Source: Tomocerus qinae (Eukaryota > Arthropoda > Collembola > Entomobryomorpha > Tomoceridae). From it: 64,000 nt of DNA. The stretch covers positions 59,520,001-59,584,000 of the forward strand of contig CM034546.1 in assembly GCA_020055645.1 (NCBI GenBank). Direction: 5' to 3'. The notes below the pieces were generated by a model. The model had not been told where the DNA came from and did not search any database. It saw only the letters and a list, made by a program, of their open reading frames with translations. Position numbers and translations under genes: made by a program. Of this stretch, positions 11,697-25,661 are shown piece after piece. Positions within the stretch are counted from its first letter, which is position 1; every line of letters starts with the position of its first letter.

Positions 11697-14270
11697 TTTC
11701 ACCGAGGTTACAATACTCAATTGTTACTTAAATGACAGAATTCGTTCTGAAAAATTGCTAGAAATGTTTGGATTTATATATAGGTCCTGCAGCGGAAATT
11801 GATAATTAAAAATGTATCACTGATGTGCTCCACTATGTTTAGAAATTAAATCTTCGAGAGGAAGTGGTGCCTGGTTTTGATATATTAAGTCTATTTGCCT
11901 ATTAAGTAGAGGAATATTATGTGGTTTTAAAACTAATTATTATATTAATTTATACATTGGAATTGATAATAGGCTGGTTGACTTAGTTATTCCTGAGGTG
12001 CATTATTTTTATTGGTAATTGTAAAAATTACAAAATGATTACTGAAACTTCGGTTGCATGATTAATCGAAAAACTACAGGCACTCTATTATTACTTGATT
12101 CAAGTGAGTCGTTTTAACTTGGTTTAAAAACAAGATGCATGCTTGTGCTTACTCTGACTTAACTGAAGCACCAATAAAGTTATACTCTATAACAACTAAT
12201 ATTTCATAGCAATGATAAAGAAATACAAAAACAACTGCTTATAAATTTTATTAACACCTCGCCTTTTTTATATTTTCGTTATAAATAATCTTTTGACTAT
12301 TAGGCTTTGCAAGCCAATGAATTAAATAATATAATCATTTGTTTCACCATTGGGCCAATACATACCCTATTGCCCTGTCCAATATACCGGTGTAAGAGCT
12401 TTGTATCCTGTTCTGCTTACTCCAAATTTTTTTAATCTGTTCATTAATGATTTGAAGTTAACCATCTTATTCCAAATTACAAATCACGGTTAAGAATGAA
12501 TTTTGAAATTTACTTATTAGCGGCCGGTTTATATTATAACTTTTCTTCCATTTGAAATTTCAACAGAACAGTTTCTTATAGTATGTATAAGTTGTAAGGA
12601 AATAATCGAAATAAATATGTGCAAATGAATATAATAATTAAAGCATATACTTCTTGTTATCTTCTTACCCTTTCCTATTTAAATTTACCAGGAAAAATGC
12701 ATTCTTAGAAATATTTTTTTGCATAAACAATTCTCAGAGCCCAGCTTTCTTGAAATTTATTGAACTTAAATGAGGTAGATTATTAACATTTGATTTCGAC
12801 ATACATTTGTATTTTCAATTTTAAAAGCAACACTTTAGTTGGTCAAATGTGAGGAACGCTTACGCATTATTATTATTAAGAAATAACTATTTTAAACCCA
12901 CAGCATCCGTACACAGCAAATAATTACCACACACAATAATTCTGCACTGCATTGCTGCATTGCTTGACCGTCATACACTCACACTTACTGATCCAATTAA
13001 TTACAATGCAGGTTTTGGAGTAATTGTGGAACGATAACACTTCGCATTAAGGAAAAGTGAAAAATTAAACTTTTATATTCTGATTGTATACGCCACTATT
13101 AATTAATCTTCAAGTTAGTCTTTGAGAACAAATATTTATTATACTGTTATATTAGTTGTCGTATCTTTAGAATAGGTACGTACTCTACTGTCTACTCTGT
13201 ACGCAGAAGACAAATCCACAATGTAAAATATGAGTGAGAATGAGGATGTATTTCCTGTTTGAATGTAGAATACATTTAAATTGTAGAAAAAGGTTCCTAA
13301 GCCATTTAAAAGGTCTATAGCTAAAGATGGAGACAACATGTTATCTATAAACTAATTATTCTTGACTCTGTATGCAACAAAAAATTAGTTAATTACATTT
13401 ATTTTGCAACCTAAACCAACGGAAATTACTATTAACTCTAGAGACCTAAATTTGTATTGCATAATATTGTGTTAGGGATAATTAATAATATAAGTTATAA
13501 GAATTAATAAGAACTTTTACCAACCAATTATAATTTGTCACTAGAATAGAAATAATCTAGTTCTGTGGGAATGAAATAATAAATAATACCGTCCATACGA
13601 TGCAATAAGTTTGTTTGATACTAAGGTAATTATATCCAAATCAGACTTATATGTATTACAACCTGGAGAAATTTCATATTTACGTTTGGATCCCTTTTGT
13701 GCTTGGCATTTTACTTCTTGGCCAGGCCGATTATAATTATAAAAATTTAAAGATTTCTTGTAGCAGAACTTTTTATTTCATAAATCAGATATTCATGACA
13801 TTAAGGAATATTTGGTTAATAGGTTGAAAGAAATCGGCTCAAATTCACTGGTGTAAACTGTTGTACATACCTAGGTATGCAGAATGCAAAGAAAAATTAC
13901 TTGAAAGAACAAAGCTTACAAAGAACCATTACTGCCTACTGAATATTAGATAAACATTTTTATGATGTAAAATAATTTGACAATATTTGACGTTATATGA
14001 TGCATGTAGAACGCAATTCAATGCTGAACATTTAACAGTGTAAGCAATTACTAAAATCAGAAATATTTGAGTTGGACAGGTATAATAAAGTGCAGTGTAA
14101 TAGGGAAGATTAGACAGTGAACTTCAGAATTCGAAAAAAGATTTCAAAAATATTAAATTGTAAGAAATATGCCCCTGCGATTAAACAAAGTATTAATAGT
14201 TAAAGTAAAGACTCCTATGAAAACCTCTATTTTTAATTCATAAATCTTCCCCGGAAAATATAAATGAATT

Positions 14271-16208
14271 TTAGTAAGGACAAATTGTTAAGCTTAATGG
14301 CGTCAATAACTCGATTAACTTGTCAAATGTGTCAGTTGTAAAAACGTGATTGTTATTTCCAGCAGCGATAGCAAGAAGTTCATCTGGGTTAGTATTTGAT
14401 GTTATTCCAACCGAAAATGATCTTATTCCTTTTGCTTTTGCCCTATCTGCTGCTGCGATAGTAGCGGTAGTATTTTTTGATTGGCCATCCGTAAGAACAA
14501 CCAAGTTCTGGGGAACATTTCTGCGGGCATTGTTGATCAGTTGTTGAACTGCTTTATTTATGCCTAAGTGAGTGTTAGTCGATTCTCCTATATATTGCGT
14601 GTTCAAAATGAGATTTTGCATTCGAATTGTGTTCAAAGTATTTCGTAATCCAAACACTCGATGAATATCATTCCCATATACCAAAAATGACAGTCTATTG
14701 GCAGCGTGAGCTTTAAAAGCTGTGGCTAATTTCTCTACAAAAGATAAGGCGACTGTAAAATTATCTGGTGCAATGTTTCGAGAAGCGTCCAGAACGATTG
14801 CCAGGTCGTTGTTGCGGTAGCACGGAATTGCAACTGTTGTAATTGGAATCTAAGCAAACCAGTTATATAATTCGTCAATATGAATATGAGAAAATGGATT
14901 GAGATAAAAGTTGAGAATCTTTTGGAGGAAATGAGTTAATGTACTCGTATTTTAAAACCTACACGTAGATTTAAATTTTATTTATATTTCATACTAATGC
15001 AGAAACGTTAATAAAATTATTTTCTTTTTCCTTCATTGTAAGGTCAATGATATGTTTTGACGCCTTTAAATTGGAGTCTTTGGGTTTAAATTGACCCAAA
15101 AATCTGTCAACCTTGATGTTTACCTGATTTTTGATTAATACCGCTATAATATGATTGATCTACGTCAAGATTTAGACGGTTTATCGGATCTAGAGACAAT
15201 GAGGGTTCTGATAAATCTTTATAATATTTTATCAACTTACTTCACATATGAATCGAAGGCATTGGAAACTATTTTTAGTTCGCCATGTGGTATCATATCT
15301 TCGATAAAGAGTGACTTTAGATTCTGGTCCAATAATTGGATAACCCGTTGCCCATGATGCCGAGCGCTGTTCTAAGGCTTCTCCACTCCCCCAGACCCAT
15401 TTGTTTCCATCATATTCACCACTCGTCCAAAATTCACCTTAAAAAATACATCGCCTTTTTACTATACGAAAATATAACGTAAAGGTAGAACACATTAGAG
15501 AAGCAGTATTTGTGAACTTGCTCAGCGGAAACCAGCAATGATAATTATTCTAATTTGAATACGTTACCAAAGACATCACGCATCTACTTAGAGACTTCGC
15601 TATATGGATTTTACCCTTTTGTAGATGATTTGCTAGAATTTTTTTTACAAATTCCTCTTCCGCTTTTGTTTCAATTGACAGAAGTGTGGCGTTGTCTTGA
15701 AATAATTCACAGTCCTGTCGTGCATGGTCCCAGTTCGCCTGATAAAAAACGCCAAATCAAAGTTGATAATGTTTACCACAATGATGGATTTTAAAGTCTC
15801 AATGTAAGGTTTAGTTTACGCGAATCTGCCTAAATTAGCTTAATATTATAAGCTTACTACTACTTACTGAACTTGAATGTGAATATTGATAGAACTTACG
15901 GGGTTTAAGCTGACGTAATAACTTTCTTCTTGAAATTTATTCGTCACGGCCCGTTTTGATAACCTTGAATCCGCGTTGTTCCGATAAGAACCAAGATAAA
16001 TGAACTCTAAAAATGTATCAATATAAAATAAGTTTATCAATAAGCAATCTCTTTGTGTTAATTTTTTTTGTTTACCGTTGGACCCTGTGGCACGTTTCAC
16101 TCTGCCACACGTTTCTCTTTTCATCCCGCTTGATTCTGTAGAACGGTTTGCAAATGCATTGCAGCAAATTGCAATTAGACCAAAAATTAATATCAGGACT
16201 TTATCCAT
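14271..16208 (-). CDS. Secreted C-type-lectin-like + VWA domain protein (copy 1, intact)
   Basis: Exons 16208-16076, 16006-15900, 15738-15615, 15437-15241 and 14849-14271 have consistent phases and give 379 aa. A signal peptide (MDKVLILIFGLIAICCNAFA) is followed by a short basic linker with a GRVKR site that a furin-type protease might cut. The lectin-like domain (ANWDHARQDCE, LLSIETKAEE, WTSGEYDGNKWVWGSG) comes next, then a VWA domain. The MIDAS is variant: DASRN instead of DxSxS, with the Thr of ESTNTH and LTDGQ kept, so metal binding may be changed. The 3' half of its VWA exon is the source of the VWA pieces in both pseudogenes. Function is inferred as extracellular recognition or adhesion. 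Confidence 0.85.
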
Positions 16209-16293
16209 TTTTCGAAATGTCTCTTAGGTCACGATAATTAAATGTTCCTTCTATGACAAAATTGAATGAAACAATATTACAAAAAACCTGACA

Positions 16294-16300
16294 TTTATAA
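16294..16300 (-). promoter_or_regulatory. TATA box of lectin/VWA copy 1
   Basis: The minus strand reads TTATAAAT about 85 bases before the ATG at 16208. The flank further upstream (TTCGATAGGAAGTGGTG) is shared with the spacers of the tandem units. Confidence 0.55.
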
Positions 16301-16603
16301 GCCTCAAGAAAGAATCTTTTTAGAAAAAACGCTTCTGTGGTGTACTGTTTAGAAATAAGTTCTTCGATAGGAAGTGGTGTCTAGTTTTGATAATGAGTGC
16401 ATTTAGTACTAGGTATACAATAATGTAATGGATTTCATATAACAATTATGTTGATGAAAATAGTATTTACACTGAAGTAATTATTATGATTTAAATTGAA
16501 TGTTTGTCTTAAATCAGAGTTTTAGATAGTCCCTTTCCAATCCCATTTTTTGGATTCCCCCATTGGATCTTAACAAAGAGATACAAACAACTTTGCAAAC
16601 TAC

Positions 16604-17301
16604 CAGGGTTACCAGATTTTCTTCAACGAATTTAAGTATCCGGGCCAACAATAGCCATTTACGAACCCGCGCCCTTCGGGCGCGTCTTGGTAAATGCTTA
16701 CAAATTTCATGCAGCCGTATTTGGCGCAATCATATGAGCGCAGCTAACAAATTTACGGTTTTTTGTTGAAAAAGAAGCAAAAATAAGTAAATTGAAATAA
16801 CCATATGCAAGAATATTTAATATTCTTGCATTTAAACTTCATATATGCAGGAGTAAATGAAGAGAAAATACCAATTCGCGAAATTTTTGAAATTCAACTT
16901 CAAAATTGATCAATAAAGACTTTTGACGAATTTTGAGTAATTAGCTTTAACGGTTTAGTGACATAGTTGAGGAAGAGAGAATGTAATTTATACCCCACTG
17001 ATAAGTTAATAATAAATTTCCTTCGAATTTGAAGACAATTTTGTGTATTAAAATGGATTTAAAGACAAAAATACTTAAATTCGCGCAAAGGGCGAGAAAA
17101 TTTCAATTAGTAAACGTATCTGAACGATAACAAATTGTGTTGTAATATTAAAGGACATTAAGTTACCTCAATGTTTTCGATTTTAGCTGATTTAAGTATA
17201 TTTAAGTATAATTTAAGTATTTTAAAATACTTGCAAGTATTTTAAGTATAGGGCCCAATTTAAGTATTATACTTGCCATTTAAGTATACCTGGTAACCCT
17301 G
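16604..17301. mobile_element. Non-autonomous hAT-like element with 8-bp target duplication
   Basis: The 698-bp element starts CAGGGTTACCAG and ends CTGGTAACCCTG. It is flanked on both sides by the exact 8-bp direct repeat CAAACTAC (16596-16603 and 17302-17309). CA..TG ends and an 8-bp duplication are the hallmark of hAT insertions. No transposase frame is present. Inside, TTTAAGTAT is repeated several times near the right end, and a palindrome (GCAAGAATATTTAATATTC..) lies near 16806. Confidence 0.85.
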
Positions 17302-17794
17302 CAAACTACATACTTGGATTCCTGGTTGTTATTATTTAAGTGATTTTAATGAATATAACTAAGAAATATTAACAATGAATGGTGCCTAAGTGTTTTCTTG
17401 AAGCTAGCATAATATAACGAATATTTGTTTTAACATCTCTTTTGTCATAGTTATCACCATGTCATTGTGATAGTTGTAATCTGTAGCTTTTATTTCCGCT
17501 CAAAAACCTTATTTGTTGATGCATACGCTTTAGATAACTAACCAATGCAAAGTATGTGTTTATAAATCACTAGGCGGTCACAGGGCCCAGGCCCTGTTAG
17601 AAATAAAGCTAGTGTGTATTCCGGATTGACAAACAGTTTACTTCAAGTACAGGTAAACAGTGTGCAGTTTTCCATTACATTATTGGAATCTGACAGTCTC
17701 ATTATTCCCATGTCCGATCCACCTCCACACTCCACGTCTCAAATTACTAAGTTTTATTTTCGATTTTCGTTCTGCCGTTTCTACTTATTTCTCA

Positions 17795-18035
17795 TACCGG
17801 GAGGTTTTCTAATAGGGAGATTGTCAAACGGGGAGATTTTCTAATTGGGAGATTGTTTAACGGGGAGATTTTCTAATAGGAAGATTGTCTAACGGGGAGA
17901 TTTTTTAATAGGGGAGATTTTCTAATAGGGAGATTGTCTAACGGGGAGATTTCTTAATACGGGAGATTTTCTAATAGGGAGATTGTTTAACGGGGAGATT
18001 TTCTAATATGGAGATTTTCTAGTATGGGAAATTTT
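17795..18035. repeat. Minisatellite, ~32-bp unit
   Basis: Degenerate tandem copies of GGGAGATTTTCTAATAGG alternate with GGGAGATTGTCTAACGG. No coding role. Confidence 0.8.
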
Positions 18036-18394
18036 TTAACGTATTCCGATTTAAGTCGAATGTAATTCAGATGCAAAGATGTTTTATATTAATTCCAATT
18101 GACCTTATCACGGTTTCTACTTTAGTGGGCCAGAGGTAGAGAATTAACATTGAAAGAGAGTCAAAAATAATTCTAAAACTTCTTACTAAGACCGATTCAA
18201 CTTTTTGGGTTGAAGTAAGAGTGATTGTGATAGGTACTTGGACAACCACTGTCTTACTTCACCCAACTTTTGTTATTAAATTAAAATGTGAGCATTGAAA
18301 ACTTACTCCGGTCGCCCACCATGATCACTTGGCCAAGGATCTACGGTACTCTGAACAAACGACAAAGGACCAGGAAGTGGTCAAGTCTGCTTGA

Positions 18395-18815
18395 GTCACA
18401 AAGGATCAGCTGATTGTCAACTCTGCGCTTTCGTCAATAGAGAAGCTAATGGCCAAGTGTCCCCTATGGGCAATGGACCACAGTAAAAGGTTAAGTCTGC
18501 CTTATTGGCAATGGACCACAGTAAAAGGTTAAGTCTGCCTTATTGGCAATGGACCTGTAAAAGGTTAAGTTTGCCTTATTGGCAATGGACCCGTAAAAGG
18601 TGAAGTCTGTCTTATTGGCAATGAACCAACAAATGGTCAAGTCTGCCGTATTAGCAATGGACCAACAGATAGTCAAGTCTGCCTTATTGGCAATGGACCA
18701 ACAAACGGTCACGTCTGCCTTATTGACAATGGACCAACAAATGGTAAAGTCTGCCTCATCGGCAATGGGCAAACAAATGGTCAAGTGTGCCTTATTTGGC
18801 AAAGAGCCGTTAAAA
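18395..18815. repeat. Minisatellite, ~36-bp unit
   Basis: About nine to ten copies of a unit containing GGCAATGGACCAACAAATGG then TCAAGTCTGCCTTATT. Because most units are a multiple of three long, both strands stay open by chance and give repetitive frames that are not genes. Confidence 0.8.
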
Positions 18816-19244
18816 CGGTCAAATAAATGTTTTATGGTAGTATTAATGTGAAGAATGTTTAGTTAAAGCTTTCAAAAAAGCTGTTCTTGGAATAATTAAA
18901 TAAAATAATTGTTAAATATGTATCAACAAATTCTATCATACTATATATAGAATCCCAAAAGTCAATGAGTCCAAAACTTTCTTGTCACAATAGCACAACA
19001 AAACTTCAAGATGCGAGTGAAAATTAATAAGTACAACAAAAGGTATACTTAATTGAAAAAAGAAATTTCTACTATCACGTCACACAACGGTGTATTTAAA
19101 TTTAATAATTTTATCATACTTTGCCTTTAAAACGCGCAAGCGTGTATGCATAAATTAAGCAAGAGACCATTCTGTTTTGAAACGTTACATGGCTTGCCCT
19201 ATTCTCATAAATACATATAGACACATACAAACATACGTACATAC

Positions 19245-19401
19245 AAATGTTTTTAATAATGTACCCCAAAGCAGTTGACCCGAAGTCCATTGTAGTCAAA
19301 ATGCCTTTGTCAGGTAACTTCGGAAGGCATCAGACAAATGCACGTTGCGTGTGGTGGACATCGGGTAAACTGCTTTGGGGTATATTATTAAAAACATTAA
19401 T
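19245..19401. mobile_element. Palindromic MITE, family member 2
   Basis: The left end AATGTTTTTAATAATGTACC is mirrored by GGTATATTATTAAAAACATT at the right end, with ACCCCAAAGCAGTT against AACTGCTTTGGGGT next to them. The ends match the element at 3764-3861, but the centre is unrelated. Confidence 0.7.
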
Positions 19402-22400
19402 TATTCAATACGCATGCGCCAGTTTATCTTTATACTTTAGTCATGATGCTTAGCTTTATTTTACATTTGATAATCCTAGCAGTAGTATACACTCCATCTG
19501 TGAAAAAGTAGACAAAGAATTACTGAATGTAAATTTGTCGCCGTAGTGCATTATAATGGTTTCACTAGAAGGCAGCAAATGCCATTCCACTGAAATAACT
19601 ACAAGTTCTTGCATAACATTTTGCAATAATTCGTAGCCGTGACGTTACGTACAAATTACAAACATCCTCTTTAAAATTAGATTCATCAATAAATACGAGA
19701 TTTTTGCTGCAATTAAAAATGTATCCATAATCTTTCCAAGATATCCGCAAATGGGATTACGAAACTTTGATAAATCGCAAATATTTAATCCACTGATACT
19801 ATAATATTGAGATCTCGTGATTATTAGCTTACGAGATATCGTAACGTTATGTGAATGCTACTAAAATTGCTACTGCTTGCTGTCTGTTTCTTTTTATTTT
19901 CGTTAGCCATAACTGATTTGAATTTAATGATCGTATAAATAAATTTACAAGCAACAGTTTGACTGCTGTTATATTGTTATCTACTATATTATTGTTTATG
20001 ACAGAGGGTTCCATAGAATTTAATTGAGCTCTATAGCCCTGTATTTAATCTTTTTCCTGAGCTGAAAACTTTTCTTAGTAATTAGTCAATTTTCATGCGT
20101 GAGAAAGTATAACATATCATTTGTCCTAGTTTCAGATGAAACGTTGATGCTTTAAATTAATCGTAAATGGTATGTTGGTTTGTAATAAATGAAAACAGCT
20201 GGGTACAATAGTAATAGAATAAAAGCAACCTGAATAGATAACTAATAATAAGTTAACATGTTTAATAGTCGATGAAGCATCTATTATACAGTAAATGACT
20301 ACACTCAAGAAATCCAGCAAAACTTTCAAACCGTTATTTATATTTATAATTGTAAAACATCGTTGAATACAAATAATATGAATTGTATATCCTTGCCTTA
20401 GAAATAAGAATAATGACCTCTAAAAACTTGTTATATTTGAACAAACGGAATAAGCATGATTATTAAGAATTGAAAACATCAAGAGCAGCAATATTTTTGT
20501 TCCCTTTGATAAATAACTGCTTCATCGTCTATTTTAAGCTTTGTTCCTCAAAAGCTTTACGTCAGTTTTATGAGAATTTACAGCTAGGGATTGAGAAAAT
20601 TATTATAACTTACTTGATTACCATCATACTCAATTAATCTTCGACATTGATCTTTTGAATTAATAACGTTTTTTTGCAATAATTTTACCATGTGCCTATT
20701 TAGTCTTGCCTTACTTATTCATAAGCTGCTAAACAAAGACAAATTAGTTTTTAAATCCCATAAAAAATTAAGATTTAATTCCTATATGCCCTGTCTCTCT
20801 AGTCTCATTCTTAAACTCATTCGTAAGAGATGGTAAGTAGTAACCCTTATCTCGCTCCGTTTCCTTTCGAAGTACTAGAGCGGACGGGCGCTGGCTAGTT
20901 GATAAGGGTCACTTTGTAAACGTACCTTTCACATGTAGACGAATGCCTTAAATTCGTCTTAATTTTAACATTGCATATTTACATAGACTCAAATGAAGCA
21001 AATAATAAATATTTATGCACGAATGAATTCTAATATGTATAATATTATTTATGATAATTTAAATTTCTTAACAGTTTACATTTTAGCATAACAATCTTAT
21101 GACGACAAAATAATATTTATTGGCATTATCATGCAATTAAATAATCCACAAACGCTGAATTTAACGAAAGTAAATTTTTGGCAATAAGCCTATAAGCTTA
21201 CTACAGAAAGATTTATATGCAGAAAGAGTTCAATTTTAACCGAAAAATTCTTTTTGATATTTTCTGTTTTTTTTTGTTTTAGCAACTATTATAACAAACG
21301 GTTACATGGAAATTGAGTAATGTTATTTATGAATGTCAAAAGGGCTAGCAATGACATTTAAAAGTTCTGAAAAGTAACAGGAGAGTACATACTACAAATT
21401 TGAGTATTTTTTCTGTCAAGGACGAAAAGATTCACTCACCTTCTCAATAATTCGAAAATAGGTAGAGAGGTCATAAATATATAATATTATAATGGAATTT
21501 AGTCATGTCTGTTTTAAAGGTTATAGGCATAAGAGATCATAAAGCATTGATACATTTTCTAACTCAAATAAGAAAATATTAATGAAGAAACTTCAGAGTC
21601 AATGCAGGATAAAAACTTGAGAATTGGAAAGCGCGATGTATTTTATTTACCAAATATTTTTAATTCTGTATTCTCAGAAATATTCAGATATGCCAAATAT
21701 TTTTAAGTCCATAGTGTGTAAAACTTAATTTAAATTTTTTATCTTTAAGTGAGTGGTAGTACTTATGCTGTAAATACCCTAAGGTACATAATACCTATAT
21801 ACAACATACATAGTATTAGTGTAACGTGAATACCTAGCTGTAACAAATGGAAAGGATGTAGCCTCCCAGTTTATTACAACGGTATAGATGTTCTATCAAT
21901 GTATAGAAAATGTTTAAGTGAGTAAAATAAATTTTTTGTAAAAATACTAGGTCTATAATGTCTAAGCAAAGAATTATCTGAACAAAATTTAGGTATATAA
22001 TAAATGTCATCATTGTATGAAAATGTATTTCAGTGGCAATGGTTTTTATGACAATATCACATTCACAGGTCTTAATGTGGTTGATCAATAAAAAGTAGAT
22101 TTTTAAAGGTTTATTTTACGACGCATTACAATATTTTTTCAAATTAAGAAGTACGCAGTAAGTTCTTATTGAGTTCAACTACAAATAATATCATATATTC
22201 GATACATTCAAATATACCTACAAAGCATAATAGAATAGCTGTATTATAACAATTATTAAATTTTTACAAATAATACAAGGAAAAAGGAAATACGTGGTTT
22301 ATATATAGACTTTACATTTCATTTGCAGTATATTCTCCGTAAGTCTATCACGGAGAATGTTACTTTTGTTAGTCATTCTTTTCCAAAAATTACGCATTGT

Positions 22401-25400
22401 AAATATAAGCTTCATTGTAGAGCGGAACTTGAATATTTTTAATTTCCTCTTTGTGGTGTAATGCAGATTCTGCATTGGAGAATACATAAACACCCGTAGC
22501 CTAAAACGCATTTGTGGTACTTTTTTTCCCAAAAAGAATTACTTCGTAGTTACTGAGCAATTTTTATTTTAAAATAAACTTTTTCCTGTAACTAAAATTA
22601 CTTTTCAGCTTGGATTATCACAACTATAGTATGACCGTAAACTGACTCACGCGCATTGAATAATTCCGTATGTTCATATAAACACTGTACAAAGTCCTAC
22701 CAAAGCTTGTATACCTACACATAGTTTAGGCCGCCTAGCTTTCAAACAAAGGTTGCTACGAAAAACAGTGAGAACGCCATTGGGAAGACGACAAAGTTTG
22801 CAGCAACATACATAATAAAAAACATTTAGTGAACCCTTAATATGGGTTCATAAATTTAAATTTTAATAAATTTGAGAATGTTATGAAAGTGTGTTAAAAG
22901 ATTTCTGTAATTGTATGTATTTCGGACAGAGAATATTAAGTCATAACTTGTAAACTTTTCATACTGTTGAAAAACAGCTATCACTAGTGAAAAGGGATTT
23001 ACTTTACAACTTAAATGGTTTTAAAGAAAATTTTTATTAGTCCTAGTATAAACACAAAAGGCCCGAAGATTTTGTGGACGACTTTCTTAGACTGAATTTT
23101 TGAAATGATTTAACCGCGCCCTAAATTCAACCAACTTTTGCCATTCAGCCTAACCTGAAACCAAGTCGAATATTGTTTCACTGCAGAAGTTCGTTCTTTA
23201 GGTTTTTGGTTCCCAAAGACTATTCAATTCACGAAAAAGGAAAACGAAGTGTAATGACCTTTACATTCGTAAATTTTTGATCAGAAAGGAATTCAATGGA
23301 ATGTCTTAGCCTATTTCTTGCAATTTTTCTCTATTTTCCAATAGTGGGTTTCTTATTTCCGTTACAGCTTCGTTTTGGGTTCCAGCGACCCGTTTATAAC
23401 ATTGTAATTTGGCCTTCGATTTCCTGATTTTTAATTGTCAAAACGAAACTCAATAAAACATGTTCTTATAGTCCATATTGCTGCAATCTTTGTCCTCTTT
23501 TCAACTGTGTTCACCTTAGTTTCGTATAGCAGAATTCATTTGAGTAGCTAAAATGACCTAAACTATAAGGACAAGCATGATTGTATGTATGTATGTATGT
23601 ATTTTCAGATTACAATTTACGGGTAAATACGAAAGCGGAGTTCGTAACTGGGGAAAATCCAGGATTACCAATGAATGGGAAAGAGTTCAAAAATTAAAAA
23701 TAATTAAAAATCAACACAACTTCGGTTGTATTCATGCTACAACATCGTCTAAAAACTTGTTATCCATACAAAAGCCGCCATTAAAATTCCAGATCGGACT
23801 AATGAATGTATGTCTCTTGTTTCAAAAACAGCTAAACAGCTAGTCGATGAATTTCGGGACAATGTGCAATAGAGATTTATATATTTAAATGTTAGAAGTT
23901 AGCTAGTTGAAACCTAGTGCTAGGCTTCAACTAGTATATGTTATATGCCTCTTTGTTGACTTGTAATTTTTGTTATTGAACATCACCGTACTGAAGTGGA
24001 ACGTGTTTATCTACATCCCGAGTTCCCTTGTATATAGTTATTTATATGTTACTACGTACGTCGTCAATTGCTCAGTTTAATGCATCACTTTCATTTGGCA
24101 CGCACGTCTGCAGTTATGCATCAACTTTTCCTTACACCAATGGTAAAACCCAAGCCATCACAATAACATGCAACGTATGCAAGAATTAATCGAAGAGGCA
24201 CCAAATTATAACGACAAAATCTGACAACATGTCCTAGTTTTTGAAAGTTTAATTAGCACTGTGATGTGCGAAGAAGTAATGATGGCAAAATCAATTAAAA
24301 CATTTTACTTTAGTATTGGTGGCGGAATATATTGCAGAACAAACTTTAATAGTTTTTATGAAGCCCAGCCACCAGATATTTTCATTGATATTGCCGTTAT
24401 GAAATTTTAATGCAAATGTTTATGAAATTAATGCTAGAATTTGCAGCTTGCTAGTTATAGTATTTAACAGCCTGATATTTGTATTAAATCTTCGTCATAA
24501 ATTAGAAGTTTCATTTTTGGAATAATGCACTGTCCACTTTCTTTGTTCTGTTTCTGTCACACTTTAAGTCACAAAAATGGATTTATTAGTGAAGGTATTT
24601 TCCTTTTATAGGACATATAAATGTCAGAGACCCCACAGTTTATAATTCTGTGTGCATTTCAGTAATTCAGTTGCCCAACCCAGATCAAAAAACTACGCCT
24701 GAAATCAACCTTAAAAACTATATACGTGGTATTTTACATCAGGAATTTCATAGAAGTTTTAATCTTTGTTCAGGAAACTAAGCAAGTAGTTCTGATCTTT
24801 AAGAATTTTTTCTGAAAATAAATTAGACTAAAGATTTTCCGTGGCCGAGTTTCATAATCTTAAAAAATGTCATTGAAATGGTGGAGCTGCCGGGAAATGG
24901 CTAACGTGCTTTGAAAATATAATGACTTTTAACGGTAAAAGTTTATTCAGTTTCACAGTACCCTTTTGTTACACACTTAACAAAGGAGGAGACACAAAGT
25001 AATGTAAAAAATTAATTTGTTCCGATGAGATGGTACAAAAGCTCTACAAAATTTACAATATCGTTTCATTGATGTAGTATATTTTTAGTTTATATTTAGT
25101 ATTTCCTGTTGACTATCTGTATATACTGGTGAATCCTGCTTATTAATTATTTTTGTACTTAATTATCTTGTTGACTCAAATACGGTATTACGAGGTACTC
25201 CGGAAATGGGACAGTTTGTTGCTTAGGCTGCTCACGCTACCCTGTTGGTATACACTAACATTTTGATAAACATTATATAACTATGAAATGATGCAAGTAC
25301 ATGCTGTGCTGTGTAACTCAACTTGCGTCATTTACTTGACGAGTGTAAGTAATCTTTAAAACCGCAATCTAAATTTGTTTTCTGCGTCGTACAATTAGTT

Positions 25401-25661
25401 ATAATATGTGATTTAAATATGACTACATGGATACTAAAACATTTGCGTAATACCGGTCATTTTAACACTACCTACCGGGTGTTCCAAAAATATTACAATT
25501 TTTATTAATTTGTATCGATGTTTGCGGTTAATGCAGCATGCATGAAGAAAAATATTATTTAAAAATTGCAATTTTTTCTGCGATGCATTGCTATATAATG
25601 GACCAAGAGCAGTGGTATGGTTAAGTATTTGCAAGTAGCTGAAAGCCGTTTCTCTTTTAAA
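19402..25661. other. Long intergenic region before the second receptor gene
   Basis: About 6.2 kb, AT-rich. It contains a short inverted pair AGTAACCCTTATC/GATAAGGGTCACT around 20840-20912 and a (TGTA)n microsatellite at 23582-23600. Open frames are short and lack recognisable domains. I see no gene. The promoter of the receptor must lie near 25.5 kb. Confidence 0.5.

Larger units (their letters stand above)
4749..14547. repeat. Three tandem ~3.27 kb units
   Basis: Units run 4749-~8024, ~8025-11290 and ~11291-14547, with periods of about 3277, 3266 and 3258 bp. Each contains, left to right, exons 3-1 of a lectin/VWA gene, the intergenic region, and the 3' half of the VWA exon of the next gene. 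Units 2 and 3 are nearly identical; unit 1 differs slightly more. At both internal junctions the exon 5 text (..GTTGTTGAA) is fused straight to exon 3 text (ATCTTGTCTTGCATGG). The edges of the repeat are therefore the duplication breakpoints. Confidence 0.85.

Noticed and set aside
18491-18851. Open frames of 103 (-) and 83 (+) codons
   Set aside because: Both run over the 36-bp minisatellite; frame openness follows from a repeat length divisible by three.
23577-23843. 88-codon plus-strand frame after a TGTA microsatellite
   Set aside because: No domain, no splice or promoter support, begins inside a microsatellite.
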